Assembly (NCBI GenBank): GCA_945859605.1
Contig: OX243814.1
Span: 29,253,307-29,317,306, forward strand
Length of the DNA: 64,000 nucleotides
Direction of reading: 5' to 3'
Source: Lumbricus rubellus
Lineage: Eukaryota > Annelida > Clitellata > Crassiclitellata > Lumbricidae
Below are positions 13,093 through 20,904 of the stretch, piece after piece. Within the stretch, counting starts at the first letter, position 1. Every line of letters begins with the position of its first letter. The notes under the pieces were generated by a model. The model was not told the origin of the DNA. It worked only from the letters and a program-made list of their open reading frames with translations, and did not search any database. A program made the position numbers and the translations under genes.

Positions 13093-15539
13093 TAATAATA
13101 TTATAAAGTGAAAGTTTGGTACACAGTACTATACTTTACACTCTTGATACTGGATTACACTTGAAATATTAGAAATATCAGTTCGCTTTCAAAAGTTTGT
13201 CATGTATATTTAGAGAAGTTAGTCACTTTGGAGTTTCTTTCCTAACAAAGGATATCGCCACTGTCCGCCTCAGACCCTGCTCCTTTGTCAAACCACTTTC
13301 AGCCCTGGTCTTGGTGCCAGTGTCTTGTACAAGATTTCCTGGTTGCAATCAATATTACTTAGAAGATTTTGACAAAAGTGTTAAACTGCTGTGTTGTCAC
13401 CTAATTTGTACATGTCACTGAATAAAGTGGCAATATAAATGCTGATATCTTATGTATTCCTGAAATGCACTAAAGATCAGTTTATAGTTTTAATTTCATG
13501 TTGCCATTATTTTTGCGATTGCAGGAGATTCAAGTTTTGCTTCTAAAATATCGTGAGGAGGTGATAACAGCGAAAGTCGCCAGGGAACACGCGGAGAACA
13601 ATTCGCAGAGGGAACTGGACAGCGCGAGAGGTCAACTTCAGCAGCAGAACATCAAAGAGAGGAACCTGGCACAGGAGATTAACCAACTGAGAGAAGAACT
13701 TGGTAAGTAGACTGTCTTTTTGCCATGGTGATCTGGCGATTTGTCCATACTAGACTTTTTAACGACAACACTGTTATAACATCGATGATTAGTGTCGCCC
13801 TCCTCCTTTATTCAGGCTTTGGACTGGCTCTGTCAGAGTACAAACAGTGGTTCGAGATTTCGGTTCCACCTGCACCCTGGCGTTGTGTTTCTGGTTTTTC
13901 GTTTTGACTGAGGCACATATGCAAAGGCTGATGAACACAGTTTCTTACAAGTTCCATTGCCTTCTAAAGAGCACACTGATTGTCACTGACTTTGAGAATC
14001 AAGCTCCCGTTTCACAGTCTGCAGCCATAGTTTATAACGTAGAACTTTGTTTCTAGGCCATAGCTGTATCATTTCAATGATCATGGCTTAACAGGATACA
14101 TGACAGAACATGGTTTCAGTAGTTATATAAAATTGAGGTCATCGAGAAGAATTCTCTGTCGCTAATGTAAGAATAGTTTTTCAATGCAAGTTATCGGAAT
14201 TTCTTGCAGCAATTCGGAACAGTCTCTACTCGGACTTGGAGCAGCGTTTACGAGAATCAGAAACGCTGCAGACGATCTCTGATCTCCGGTCGGAACTGGG
14301 CGATTGTAAAGCTGCTAAGGTATGGATCCAGCACTGGTGTTTTGATTTTGGCATGATATTATAAGGGTGGTGTTGGCCAGTGGTAGATTCTTGGCCCTTT
14401 GCTGTGCAATGACTTTCCTGCTGTAACTTCTGCTAAGATCTTATCTGGGGTGCGGCTTCCCTGCCTGTTTTCTTTAAACTTTGCTTTTTCGATGGTTCTT
14501 TGCACTGGGAGCACCTCTGATTAGGTTGCACTGTGAGAGGATCTTTATATATGTCCGTAAATAGAATCCAGAATAGTTTGTTCAAGGTTCTCACAGATTT
14601 GAATCACATTTGAGTATTGGTTTAAGAGCAATTAAGATCGTGTTGGTGGGCATATAATTTAGTATTCTAAAAGACACGACATTGCATCATAGAAGTGCGT
14701 TCAAAAGGGAAAAATGATACTGAAAATGTCCTGTATTTGCACGCCGAAGTGCAACCCGTTTATGAGGTATGACTTCATGAGCTTAATCAGTTTCTGATGT
14801 GTTAAATCAAGACAATGTTGTTTCACTTACAGAGTAATCTCGAACACAAAGTCCAACAACTGAATGCCAGACTTGATGCACTGAAAACAGACCTAGAAAA
14901 CTCTGAAGCTGGGCAGAAAGACTTCATCAAGTTCTCCCAGTCTCTACAGGTATAAACAGATTATAATACAGACCATAAAATATAATACTAGCTAAAGAAT
15001 TTATGTGAATGTTGTGAGTAAACCAATGGCTAACTTACCGACTATAATAATAATAATATTAATAATAAAATAATATTTAATAATGGGTCGTTGTCTTACA
15101 GAAGCTACCGGAGATCCCCGGGAAGCAAACTTTTTGTTCCAACGCATTTCCATAAGGACCATAACTATACAACGATTTAACGCTGTGGCCTTTTCAGGTT
15201 CTTTTGTTAAGCCCCTAATGGACATGGATGAGGGCGGTTGCCCTCATTGATATTGATGTGTTATGTTTGTAATGTTGGTGAAAGTGAATAAATGTGTGTA
15301 TTAATGATAATAATAATAATAATAATCTCCTGACTCAAATCACTGGAGACCCCAAAGAGTCAAGCTATCTGTTCAAACGGATCTCAGTATGCATCCAACG
15401 TTTCAACGCTGTTGCTTGCAGGGGCACATTCGAGAAGCAGCCACAGCTATCAGATTGATTACTGATTCCAAATTCTTTATAAGCTTATACACTATTCGTT
15501 GTCTTGTATACCTTTGTGAATTGAACTACTTCGGTTAAT

Positions 15540-15579
<40 letters not shown>

Positions 15580-16187
15580 GGATTCAGGCTCTTTTATTAA
15601 GCCCTAAATTGACATGGATGATGAATGAGAGTGGTTGGACTCGCTAAAATTCACACAGCTTTTGTTGTTTGGAACATTTGTTGAAAAAATAAAAATCGTG
15701 AATTATAATAATAAAGAAAATGATAATAATAATAATTACGATTATTTATTTGGCGCCGTAACACAGGTTTCAAGGATGCCTTACAGAACACAAAAAGGCT
15801 AAACAAGGGCATTTTTGCTTGTTCAGCTAGATTTGCAGATAATGGTGCATTTGAGACTTGAAGCTCCAACAGCATGAGTCCAGACTTTCTTCTCCTGCCC
15901 TTTGATTTTTCACTTTTATGTATAAGCTCTGTGTAACATGAACTTCAACAGAACTGAGACTTTTTCAAGTGCTGTACAATAGTCTAGAGATACCATGCTG
16001 TGATTAATTAATTAGTAAGGGGTTCATCACCAGGATGCTGTGTTGATGACTTTTTGACACTAATATTTCTGACATTTTACTCATTTGATGATTTAATTTA
16101 CATCTGTTATTACCAGTTTTTGCTTCAGTAATGATGTTGCATGTCCCATCAAATGTGTATAATTTGCAAGTGGAGTAATAGAGGATA

Positions 16188-16225
<38 letters not shown>

Positions 16226-19200
16226 ATAGCAGTTTGAAAGATATTCAAGATTCAATGTAAGTTTAAGAGGATAATCATGTTCTTTATTTTGATGGTTTGT
16301 TAGATTGAGTTGGGTAAGATTCGATCGAGTGAGCGCGAAGTGCGATGGGAACACCCAGACGACGTCACGGAATGTGGAGACTGTCAAAAGTCATTTGCCT
16401 CTCTTCCATCGGAGAAGGCAAGTTATATGGTACACAGTAGACTGTTCAGAAAAAAATAATTTTGCATGAATGACACGCATAGGGTCTTAAAATGTGACAT
16501 TTATGCACACAATTAACCTACCAAAATTCTACATCCATATCGCAATGGCAAATGACCCCTCAACAGGGTGTAACTTCTTCAAATAGTGCGAAGAAAAGCG
16601 ATATTTGTGAAAATTCTGTTATTCTTTAGAAAATAGTTCTCTGCTATTTCTCAGCTTTTCCACTCCATGTTACTGTTATTCCATGAATACTTATCTTACT
16701 TTATTTCCTTATATCATTTATTTATTGTTATAGTAAGCCTAGGCATTATCTATGATTTATATTCAATGCTGATTGATGACGCTATTTATTGGGTAACTTG
16801 GACAGAAGACATCACACATCAGGCAATGCCCAAAGTTGCCCCGGCCAAAAGGTAGTGGGTAGGCCTATCAATGTCAATGATCCTATTCTGTACACAACTT
16901 CTGTATGAGGCTCAGAGACCAGCTCCTCCATTGAGCAAGGCATTATGGATGAATTCTGCCCTGAGGCAACCCTTGTTCATTTCGATGGTAAGCTGATGCC
17001 AGGTGATGCGAGTGCTAATGCTGATCGCATGGTGGTGGTTGTGTCTGGCTTAGGAATTGAAAAAAGCTTCCAACCATTCCAAACTGCCTGGCTCTGAAAC
17101 TGCTTTCCTACTGTGGAATAAAATTGCTGAAATACTAAGAGATGAGCAAAGGGGTATCAGAATGGTTGGCTTGTTTGACACAATCAGTGGTAACACAGGA
17201 GTTCACAGTGGCACAAAAGGTGTTGCTCAAAAGGTCTTTGACAAACACCTATTATTCTTGTTTGCAGACATAACAGGTCTGAATTAAATGCAGCATGCGG
17301 TTTCTGATTTACTCTTTCTCTTCAATGGGCTTCGAATTGCAGTTTTCGCCAAGTTCAGACGTCAGTTACCTCTCACTGACAGTAACAAATTTGTTTCTTT
17401 TTGTAAGGAAACAAAAGGCTGTTCTCTGGATTACAGTGAGAAAGTATGGCTATAGAGCAGAACCATCAAGCTGTAGTTCAGCTTTATGTGAGGTGATCCA
17501 TGTTGGTGATGTTGACAGCATCCAATTCAGTCTAAATGGTGCATATCAAAGGGCATTTAATAGTGCTTGAAGATACATCTTTTCGGATGAATGTCGCTCT
17601 GTATGTTGAGACATGGTTCACTGCACCCATCACCTTGGATGCTCTTTACAATAATTATATGAATGCTATACAACATGGAACAATTTCATAGCATTGAGAG
17701 CCAAACTTCAGATGTAGCCTTTCACAAAATGAAAAGGTTTCTCTGGTATATAGACTATTATGTCAGCGAAGAATTGGCAGGACTGTCATTTTTTCTGACA
17801 TGGTCTTAGCTGACGAGAAGAAACAGTTTCCGCATTACACAAGCCACAGATGAAAACTGATTTAAGGATTGTTGATCCAAAAACCTTCAGGTCATTTCAG
17901 TATAAAACTTTATCAGAGTTCATGACACAGCAATCGATGCATCTATTTGCTACCCCAAAGTCGGTCAAGATTTTCTCTCTTATGATCTCAAAATGTGCAT
18001 TAGACGAGAAGGTTAGCGACAGTGACATTCCAAGAACACCGTTGCTGCATGCACTTTCTGTTATTAGGCCTAATGACTTTGGTGGGCATGCAGTAAAGTT
18101 AGCATCTAGGCCTAATTTTAACTTGGTCCTCACATATGATGAGCTGCAACGTCAGCTCATCTTCCAAGTGGCTGAACACCATCGATAGCCTACAGTAACT
18201 GCTACGCGGCAGATTTTCACTCTTCAGTCTCAGTTAGACATTATTTTGATATCGGAAAAATGAACGCAACTACCTTGTATTGTTTCACATTACTGCATGG
18301 AACACACTTTTATGTTTGACCATCTTCATTGGCTTCCCTTATTGCTCTGACTCAACTCAAGGTTTCTGGCACTAATTTACTTGCCTCATCCGAAACCAGT
18401 TTTCAGTTTTTTCCTTTGTCACTTCTCTTCGCCCGCTCCGCTCTTTTGACTGGCATGATCTCCTCATCCCACGAGCTGTAGGACCACCATTGTTAAAACT
18501 TGGGCCTTTGCTCTCAATGGCCTGCACTGTGGAACCAGTTTCCTCCTTCAACGCTTTCTCCTTATAAACTGGTGACCGAAGTGCCTCTTTTAATTGTCTT
18601 AAAGCCACTTGCTACTCTCTTGGTCTAATGCACTGGGAGCGCCTCTGATCGGTGTGCACTGTGAAAGGCGCTATATAAATGTATAAACATGATACAATAC
18701 AATGACTTGTATGTTTACTGTAGCCTGTAACCTATTGTGTGGCAGTAAATGATACAATGCAATAAATTTGTGATTTTTTTAATTTTTAAGAAAAATCGCA
18801 CTTTTTGAAAACTTCACTAGCTTTGAGGGGTCACTTAACATGGTCCCAGAGTCATAAAATTTCACTGAGTGGTTCATGACACCAAATGTCACAAATCCAG
18901 AGGGTATGCGAGGTGATTAGTTGAAATTATTTTTTGACCATAGGAAAGCTGAACACTCTAGTACACAGTCCTAAAAGTGTTAAAAAAAAGAAGTGCCAGG
19001 ACGCCCTTTATGTTTCCAAAGGAAGTACCAGGACGCCCCATACATTTTCAGGTGTGCTTGCCAAATAAGTGGCAGGACGGCATGGAGATTTGAAAAAAAG
19101 TGCCAGGACGCCGTCCATGACCGTCCTGTCACATTTTAAGCCCTGATGGTACAATTACTTGGTAACGCTTCCTTACCAGTCAAATCTCAGCATCGCCTGG

Positions 19201-20438
19201 ACTTAGAACATTCATGAGACTCCCAATTCTAAGAGAATGGAGCAGTTTAACTACTTAAAATTCCTACGTTGCTATAATTTCTGGAACATTACTTTATAAG
19301 ATTACCTGAATTTCATGTCTCCCAGTAAAAAATATTTTCAGTGTTATAGTTCCCAATAGGGCTATAATATCAATAATAATTTAATTGTTCATATTTTTAT
19401 TAGTGTTATTATTATTTTATATTTTACTAGCGTACCCGGCCACGCGTTGCTGTGGCTGAAAAGAGCCTCCACCTCCTCCGTCCCTCCCCCCTCCTCCTCC
19501 ACCTCCCCTTTCCCCTCTCCCTCCCCTTCTTCTTCCCTCCTTTCCTCCCTCACACCGCCCCTCTCCGATAGCGACGTGGATAGCGCCATAAAACTCTTCA
19601 GCAAGAAGGCCGCAATTGGATGTGTTGAAATGCGCTACATAAACGGAACACATTTGAACAACCGTTTCAAACGCGCCCTAATTGGAAGGCAAGGCTTATC
19701 GACAGGCGTATGTGTTGAAAACGGTAGAATTTGCAAAGTTGCTTTTTTTGTTTAAAACATTGCGCTTTTCCCGAAAAATCATTCTGCAAACCCGGCCGTG
19801 TTGGAACTAAACGTTTTGGTGAAGTTTCGAAAGCAATCAATGAAGAAAGTTCGGAGATCTTTGAAGCCGTGCCAAACGCGGTTACATTTTTATTTATATA
19901 GATAATATCAATAATGCGGTGGCATTCCGTGGCTCTTTCCCTGCGCTGGACTTCAACAACGACTAGGTGCCGTTCCAGATGTTTTTATTTTAGTATTAGG
20001 GTGTAAGTCCCTAAGGGATCATATGTACCTCAGGGCAAAAAATAAATAAATAAAAAATATCAATAATAATTTAATTTTTCATATTTTTTATTTTTGTTAT
20101 TATTATTTCTTGTTGTTATTATTATTATTTTTATTACAGTAACTTAACTTCCTAGATATATCACTTCAACAGATTTATTCTAGCATTTTCTTTTAATTTT
20201 TTCATATGTAAATAACTAAATATGAGGCATGAATGAATGGTGGACGTGTTTTCAGGAGCACTGTCGCCACTGCGGTCATGTCTTCTGCGAGGAGTGCGTT
20301 TCTCGGTCGCTTCCGGCCGGTCCCAATCGTCGAGCGGCCAGTCTTTGCCAATCCTGCTATAATTCTCTCGTCAGGGCGAAGGAAACAGTCGACAACTCTC
20401 ATCTCGAAACGTCAATCGACCAACCGTCCGGAGATTAA
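784..20438 (+). CDS. RABEP1-like: Rabaptin (RABEP)-like Rab effector with C-terminal FYVE-type finger, 5' partial; 16 exons
   Basis: Join of 784-906, 1263-1487, 4285-4411, 4751-4853, 5936-6052, 7512-7632, 8209-8291, 8989-9198, 9947-10045, 10745-10783, 12357-12458, 13525-13702, 14210-14319, 14833-14949, 16304-16417 and 20256-20438. All phases agree and the product is 682 residues plus the end of an upstream codon. Nearly all of it is heptad-rich coiled coil. Segments resembling vertebrate rabaptin-5 are EFNQQRAKFMELFKQKE, EELASLQSIIKG, DEENLEYSMKKAQEDAEKLR, KEWDLLQRQ, LLLKYREEV and DFIKFSQSLQ. Residues about 599-665 form an eight-cysteine FYVE-like zinc finger, absent from vertebrate rabaptin-5. 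Rabaptins bind Rab5/Rab4 on early endosomes and work with Rabex-5 in fusion and recycling. The product is probably cytosolic and recruited to endosomes. The start codon lies outside the window. Family assignment is strong; orthology to RABEP1 versus RABEP2 is undecided. Confidence 0.9.
907..1262. repeat. Intron with a short 45-bp tandem repeat
   Basis: Around 1035-1145 there are three imperfect copies of a ~45-bp unit containing ACAAAAGTGCGCCTCTGAG. The rest is AT-rich intron with no other feature seen. Confidence 0.5.
1263..1487 (+). CDS. RABEP1-like: Rabaptin-like exon b
   Basis: Bounded by TTGATTCAG and GTAAGTCGG. It encodes 75 residues of coiled coil ending in YREELASLQSIIKG, matching the vertebrate 'W/YREEVASLQ' segment. 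It is followed by a ladder of donor-like sites. Confidence 0.92.
1488..1910 (+). repeat. Donor-site ladder: degenerate ~60-bp tandem repeat
   Basis: The end of exon b (CATCATCAAAGGTAAGT) reappears in variant form with GT at 1604, 1666, 1726, 1787 and 1899. Each copy is preceded by pyrimidine-rich text such as CTACTCAGCTCCTTCTACT. The array appears to have been built from the exon/intron junction itself, leaving several decoy 5' splice sites downstream of the real one. Confidence 0.6.
1911..3230. other. Intron sequence, mostly unassigned
   Basis: AT-rich intron. The only clear structure is an 8/16-bp tandem repeat of TAAGTCAT/TAAGTCAC at about 2392-2475. No exon with coding-like composition was found on either strand. 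Confidence 0.5.
3232..3640 (+). mobile_element. MITE with TTGTGTTTCCGGTAAC inverted termini, copy 1
   Basis: The ends read TAAGGCGTAAA...TTGTGTTTCCGGTAAC and GTTACCGGAAACACAA...TTAGGCCTAA, i.e. inverted repeats of about 35 bp. The interior is about 340 bp with no open frame. A second copy lies inverted at about 50450-50822 and shares internal text such as AGTGGGGTATACTTTTTC. Superfamily not determined; no clear target duplication. Confidence 0.65.
4081..4235. mobile_element. Possible small MITE in C/G runs
   Basis: CATAGGTGCAATCACG near 4084 is mirrored by GTGGTTGCGCCTATG near 4213, and each is flanked by a run of seven or more C. The inside holds tandem ATCACGTCCTAAAAGTT phrases. C-runs as target duplication are only suggestive. 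Confidence 0.35.
4285..4411 (+). CDS. RABEP1-like: Rabaptin-like exon c
   Basis: Acceptor TTTGACAG, donor GTAGAA. It encodes a charged coiled coil including HYEQEIAKLLRQKEKLENEL. Entry and exit phases join the neighbours in frame. Confidence 0.88.
4751..4853 (+). CDS. RABEP1-like: Rabaptin-like exon d
   Basis: Acceptor TATGACAG, donor GTAGCT. It ends in DADEENLEYSMKK, which with the next exon reproduces the conserved rabaptin stretch 'ENLE.EMKKAQEDAEKLR'. It leaves in phase 0. Confidence 0.9.
4982..5201 (-). mobile_element. tRNA-derived SINE, near full length
   Basis: Read on the minus strand it begins with a tRNA-like head (box A-like GTGGTGTAGTGGTGG, box B GGTTCGAATCC). It continues through AGTCCTTCACTCGCAATTGC and ends in GGGGCGCTATAACAAGTGCAC. 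It belongs to the SINE family seen repeatedly in this window. Confidence 0.75.
5202..5935. other. Intron sequence with (GT)n
   Basis: A (GT)n microsatellite lies at about 5811-5865, some 70 bases before exon e. Otherwise plain AT-rich intron with no coding signal seen. Confidence 0.5.
5936..6052 (+). CDS. RABEP1-like: Rabaptin-like exon e
   Basis: Acceptor TTTCTCAAG, donor GTAGATC. It encodes AQEDAEKLRAVLTPFEEEIS and a further 19 residues of coiled coil. The match to vertebrate rabaptin-5 here is the clearest in the gene. It is in phase 0 at both ends. Confidence 0.93.
6353..6778 (+). repeat. 41-bp minisatellite with alternating variants
   Basis: The array has about 11 units built from GAGATAACTTGATGT and CTTGTCTCAGT. 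From the third copy on, units with CTTGTCTC and CTTGCCTC alternate strictly, giving an 82-bp higher-order period. It lies in the intron after exon e. Confidence 0.85.
6785..7350 (-). mobile_element. Degraded retroelement-like fragment
   Basis: It begins with an (ATC)n tract and AACAACCCGTAGGTG, a phrase also found near 35880-35945 next to another (ATC)n tract. Minus-strand frames are long for an intron but have no domain I can name. I infer the 3' end of a non-LTR element with an (ATC)n tail; the class is uncertain. Confidence 0.35.
7512..7632 (+). CDS. RABEP1-like: Rabaptin-like exon f, serine-rich linker
   Basis: Acceptor TTGCTTTTAG, donor GTCAGT. It encodes ELRSLQEASRRRRSHPNSS followed by a Ser/Asp-rich stretch, a likely flexible and phosphorylatable linker between coiled-coil blocks. 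The frame is maintained (phase 0 in, phase 1 out). There is little sequence to match to known rabaptins, so this exon is less secure. Confidence 0.72.
8209..8291 (+). CDS. RABEP1-like: Rabaptin-like exon g
   Basis: Acceptor TATTGTTTAAG, donor GTAGGC. It encodes DEGIRFVKRKEWDLLQRQ, matching the conserved 'Y.LVSE.EWNLLQKE' entry into the second coiled-coil half of rabaptins. Confidence 0.86.
8812..8965 (+). mobile_element. SINE, 5'-truncated, ending just upstream of exon h
   Basis: It starts at GGGCAAGTCCTTCACTCGC and runs through GAAACTCCGATGCAGTG to GGGGCGCTATAACAAGTGC, ending in an (ACAAA)n-type tail. The tail ends about 25-30 bases before the splice acceptor at 8988, so it may form part of the intron's acceptor region. 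Confidence 0.8.
8989..9198 (+). CDS. RABEP1-like: Rabaptin-like exon h
   Basis: Acceptor TTTTATCTGAAG, donor GTAAGG. It encodes 70 residues beginning LENSKKPCIECEKLRAELK, aligning with the 'CDMCSNYEKQL' part of rabaptin-5 including two of its cysteines. The polypyrimidine tract is short (ACTTTTTTATC). It is in phase 0 at both ends. Confidence 0.9.
9211..9283. mobile_element. Short TTAA-type MITE (possibly piggyBac-related)
   Basis: TTAACCCTTTAATGCC at the left is mirrored by GGCATTAAAGGGTTTTAA at the right, with about 40 bases between. A related block is at about 20946-21020. The TTAACCCTTT terminus is typical of piggyBac-like elements. It starts 13 bases after the exon h donor. Confidence 0.45.
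9284..9470 (-). mobile_element. Copy of the AACTGCACATTTTGT repeat family
   Basis: It contains GAACTGCACATTTTGTGTAC and ends in AAAAAAGCCCTG. Related copies occur near 32925-33020, 33330-33532 and 38555-38942. The 33330 copy has hAT-like ends and an 8-bp target duplication. Confidence 0.5.
9947..10045 (+). CDS. RABEP1-like: Rabaptin-like exon i
   Basis: Acceptor TTTCTATGCAG, donor GTAAAC. It encodes ILTLTSKVQDSEKFLEGA and a basic tail ending KEQM, aligning with 'ISALVLRAQASEILLEEL...VQEQM' of rabaptin-5. It is 99 bp, phase 0. Confidence 0.9.
10383..10668 (+). repeat. 26-bp minisatellite with a variant gradient
   Basis: About ten tandem copies of GAAAGTAACTGAACTTTCTG plus TTCATT. The first units read CTTTCTGTTC, then a block reads CTTTTTGTTC, then units degrade. 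The ordered blocks suggest stepwise local duplication. Confidence 0.85.
10745..10783 (+). CDS. RABEP1-like: Rabaptin-like micro-exon j (39 bp)
   Basis: Acceptor TTGACTTACAG, donor GTAATT. It encodes SAMTTYREDLQAE, equivalent to 'AVLMQSREQVSEE' of rabaptin-5. Phase 0 at both ends, so skipping would remove 13 residues without a frameshift. Confidence 0.82.
10951..11769. mobile_element. TTAA-flanked element, possibly piggyBac-like and non-autonomous
   Basis: TTAA occurs at 10947-10950 and at 11770-11773. The inner ends CTCTATCGCGCC and GGCACCAAAGAG are inverted with 9 of 12 matches. The inside holds two short open frames without recognisable domains. TTAA target sites are characteristic of piggyBac elements; without a transposase the assignment is tentative. 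Confidence 0.45.
12357..12458 (+). CDS. RABEP1-like: Rabaptin-like exon k
   Basis: Acceptor TTTTACAG, donor GTCTGA. It encodes LTRLQDENDELVGKHSRFA and a tail ending LPSNVE, aligning with 'VRLQKDNDSLQGKHS...FILPDTTE' of rabaptin-5. Confidence 0.92.
12637..13060. mobile_element. MITE with ~39-bp TGTGACCCGCT inverted termini
   Basis: The left end TGTGACCCGCTTCATGAAAA and right end TATAGCGGGTCACA extend into GGTACCATAAGTCGGG and its complement. The interior contains a fragment (CACTGGGAGCGCTTCTGAG) of the LINE-tail family. Flanks are AT repeats, so the target duplication cannot be read. Confidence 0.65.
13525..13702 (+). CDS. RABEP1-like: Rabaptin-like exon l
   Basis: Acceptor TTGCGATTGCAG, donor GTAAGTAG. 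It encodes EIQVLLLKYREEVITAKVA followed by coiled coil, aligning with 'LRELVLKYREDIINVRTAADH' in the C-terminal, Rab5-binding half of vertebrate rabaptin-5. It ends in phase 1. Confidence 0.92.
14210..14319 (+). CDS. RABEP1-like: Rabaptin-like exon m
   Basis: Acceptor TTTCTTGCAG, donor GTATGG. It encodes a 37-residue coiled coil, AIRNSLYSDLEQRLRESE onward. The phase (1 to 0) fits both neighbours. Confidence 0.87.
14833..14949 (+). CDS. RABEP1-like: Rabaptin-like exon n
   Basis: Acceptor TTTCACTTACAG, donor GTATAA. It ends in QKDFIKFSQSLQ, equivalent to 'QRDFVKLSQTLQ' in the Rab5-binding end of rabaptins. Confidence 0.93.
15045..15740. repeat. Cluster of (AAT)n-tailed retroelement remnants
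   Basis: Three blocks at about 15085-15240, 15329-15430 and 15590-15645 are related by phrases such as GACATGGATGA and TTTCAACGCTGT. They are separated by (AAT)n/(TAA)n tracts at 15303-15326, 15542-15580 and 15705-15735. They look like truncated copies of one retroelement ending in an AAT tail. The family is not identified. Confidence 0.45.
16190..16226 (+). repeat. (ACTT)n microsatellite
   Basis: About nine ACTT units. Similar short TTAC tracts end a LINE-like fragment at 50190-50215, so this may also be a retroelement tail. Confidence 0.7.
16304..16417 (+). CDS. RABEP1-like: Rabaptin-like exon o, first half of FYVE-like finger; GC donor
   Basis: Acceptor TTTGTTAG. The donor is GCAAGT after GAGAAG, a well-formed GC-AG donor (AAG|GCAAGT). 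It encodes the tail of the coiled coil, then WEHPDDVTECGDCQKSFASL, with the W-x-x-D-like motif and first cysteine pair of FYVE-type fingers. No alternative GT donor keeps the finger intact. Confidence 0.88.
17040..18190 (+). pseudogene. Decayed transposable-element protein
   Basis: Broken frames spread over about 1.1 kb carry linked phrases: FDTISGNTGVHSGTKGVAQK near 17180, LYVETWFTAPITLDALYNNY near 17600, SEELAGL near 17770, and a closing frame at 17850-18188. Their order resembles an uncharacterised repeat-encoded protein of cnidarians and marine invertebrates that I recall as 'FDTTASNTG...'. Several stops and frameshifts separate the pieces, so it is dead. It sits in the GC-AG intron that splits the FYVE finger. 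The recognition is from memory and moderate. Confidence 0.5.
18370..18720 (+). mobile_element. LINE 3' end, L2/CR1-like, truncated
   Basis: Plus-strand frames contain fragments like the end of a non-LTR reverse-transcriptase ORF (an LWNQFPPS-type phrase). These are followed by CACTGGGAGCGCCTCTGATC and GGCGCTATATAAATGT, then a (ATACA)n-like tail. Similar tails occur near 12240-12315 and 14505-14570. Confidence 0.5.
18966..19145 (-). mobile_element. hAT-type MITE of the CAGGGCTTAAAGTG family
   Basis: The ends are CAGTCCTAAAAGTG and CATTTTAAGCCCTG. Internal text such as AGTGCCAGGACGCC and GTGGCAGGACGGCAT is shared with copies at 23278, 24081, 25224, 30313, 47375 and 56260. Flanking 8-mers CTAGTACA and ATGGTACA agree at 6 of 8 positions. 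Confidence 0.75.
19427..19905 (+). mobile_element. Repeat beginning TACCCGGCCACGCGTTGCTG, with polypyrimidine tract
   Basis: It opens with ACTAGCGTACCCGGCCACG, followed by a (CCT/CCCT)n tract of about 100 bp. It closes near an AT-rich TATATAGAT. A second copy at 37969-38395 has the same opening, a longer tract and related 3' text (TTTCGAAA.CAATC). Probably a retroelement 3' region; class not certain. Confidence 0.55.
20256..20438 (+). CDS. RABEP1-like: Rabaptin-like last exon, second half of FYVE-like finger, TAA stop
   Basis: Acceptor GTGTTTTCAG. It encodes EHCRHCGHVFCEECVSRSLP, then a basic loop and SLCQSC, completing eight zinc-ligand cysteines, then a 24-residue acidic tail and TAA at 20436-20438. 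The canonical basic PI3P motif R(R/K)HHCRxCG reads K-E-H-C-R-H-C-G here: the first His is Glu. PI3P binding may be altered. Confidence 0.93.
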   Translation, partial: EHCRHCGHVFCEECVSRSLPAGPNRRAASLCQSCYNSLVRAKETVDNSHLETSIDQPSGD

Positions 20439-20572
20439 TCGCGCTACCCTACAAATCTTCTTAGACTTCTTGGGTGCAGTTTCGGCGAAATGCTCTTTGT
20501 TACGGGAATATTTATGGTTTCGACGCGACGATGGCTGTGATGAATTTGGTGATGATCTAATGCAGCGGTTCC

Positions 20573-20904
20573 CAACCCGTGGCCCGCGGGCCAAAAGTGG
20601 CCCGCCAGACCTAAAAAAATGCCCCTTGTCTCTCAAAAGAATTAACAAACATATATGAAAAATTGACAATTTGGACAGGATAGAACACATAATTATCTTC
20701 TATTAAAAATTATTTTATTTTGACGTCTTTAAATAATATCTTTAACATTGTATTTTGTATCAATTAGAACAATTTTATATGCTTTTAGTTAATTTAATTT
20801 TAGCCTTCTGGCCCCCTAATGTCCTTCAACTACGAAGAAGTGGCCCTCGTGTCCTCCAACTTAGAAAAAGTGGCCCTAGAGTAAAAAAAGGTTGGGAACC
20901 ACTG
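20573..20904. mobile_element. hAT-type non-autonomous element
   Basis: The terminal inverted repeats are CAGCGGTTCCCAACC and GGTTGGGAACCACTG, classic hAT ends, with GTGGCCCxx repeats just inside. Flanking 8-mers ATCTAATG and TTGAAATG match at 5 of 8, so the target duplication has decayed. It lies about 135 bp after the rabaptin stop, possibly in the 3' UTR. Confidence 0.8.

Noticed and set aside
17850..18188. 112-residue frame as an independent gene
   Set aside because: It continues the decayed transposon protein upstream and is cut off by frameshifts on the 5' side.
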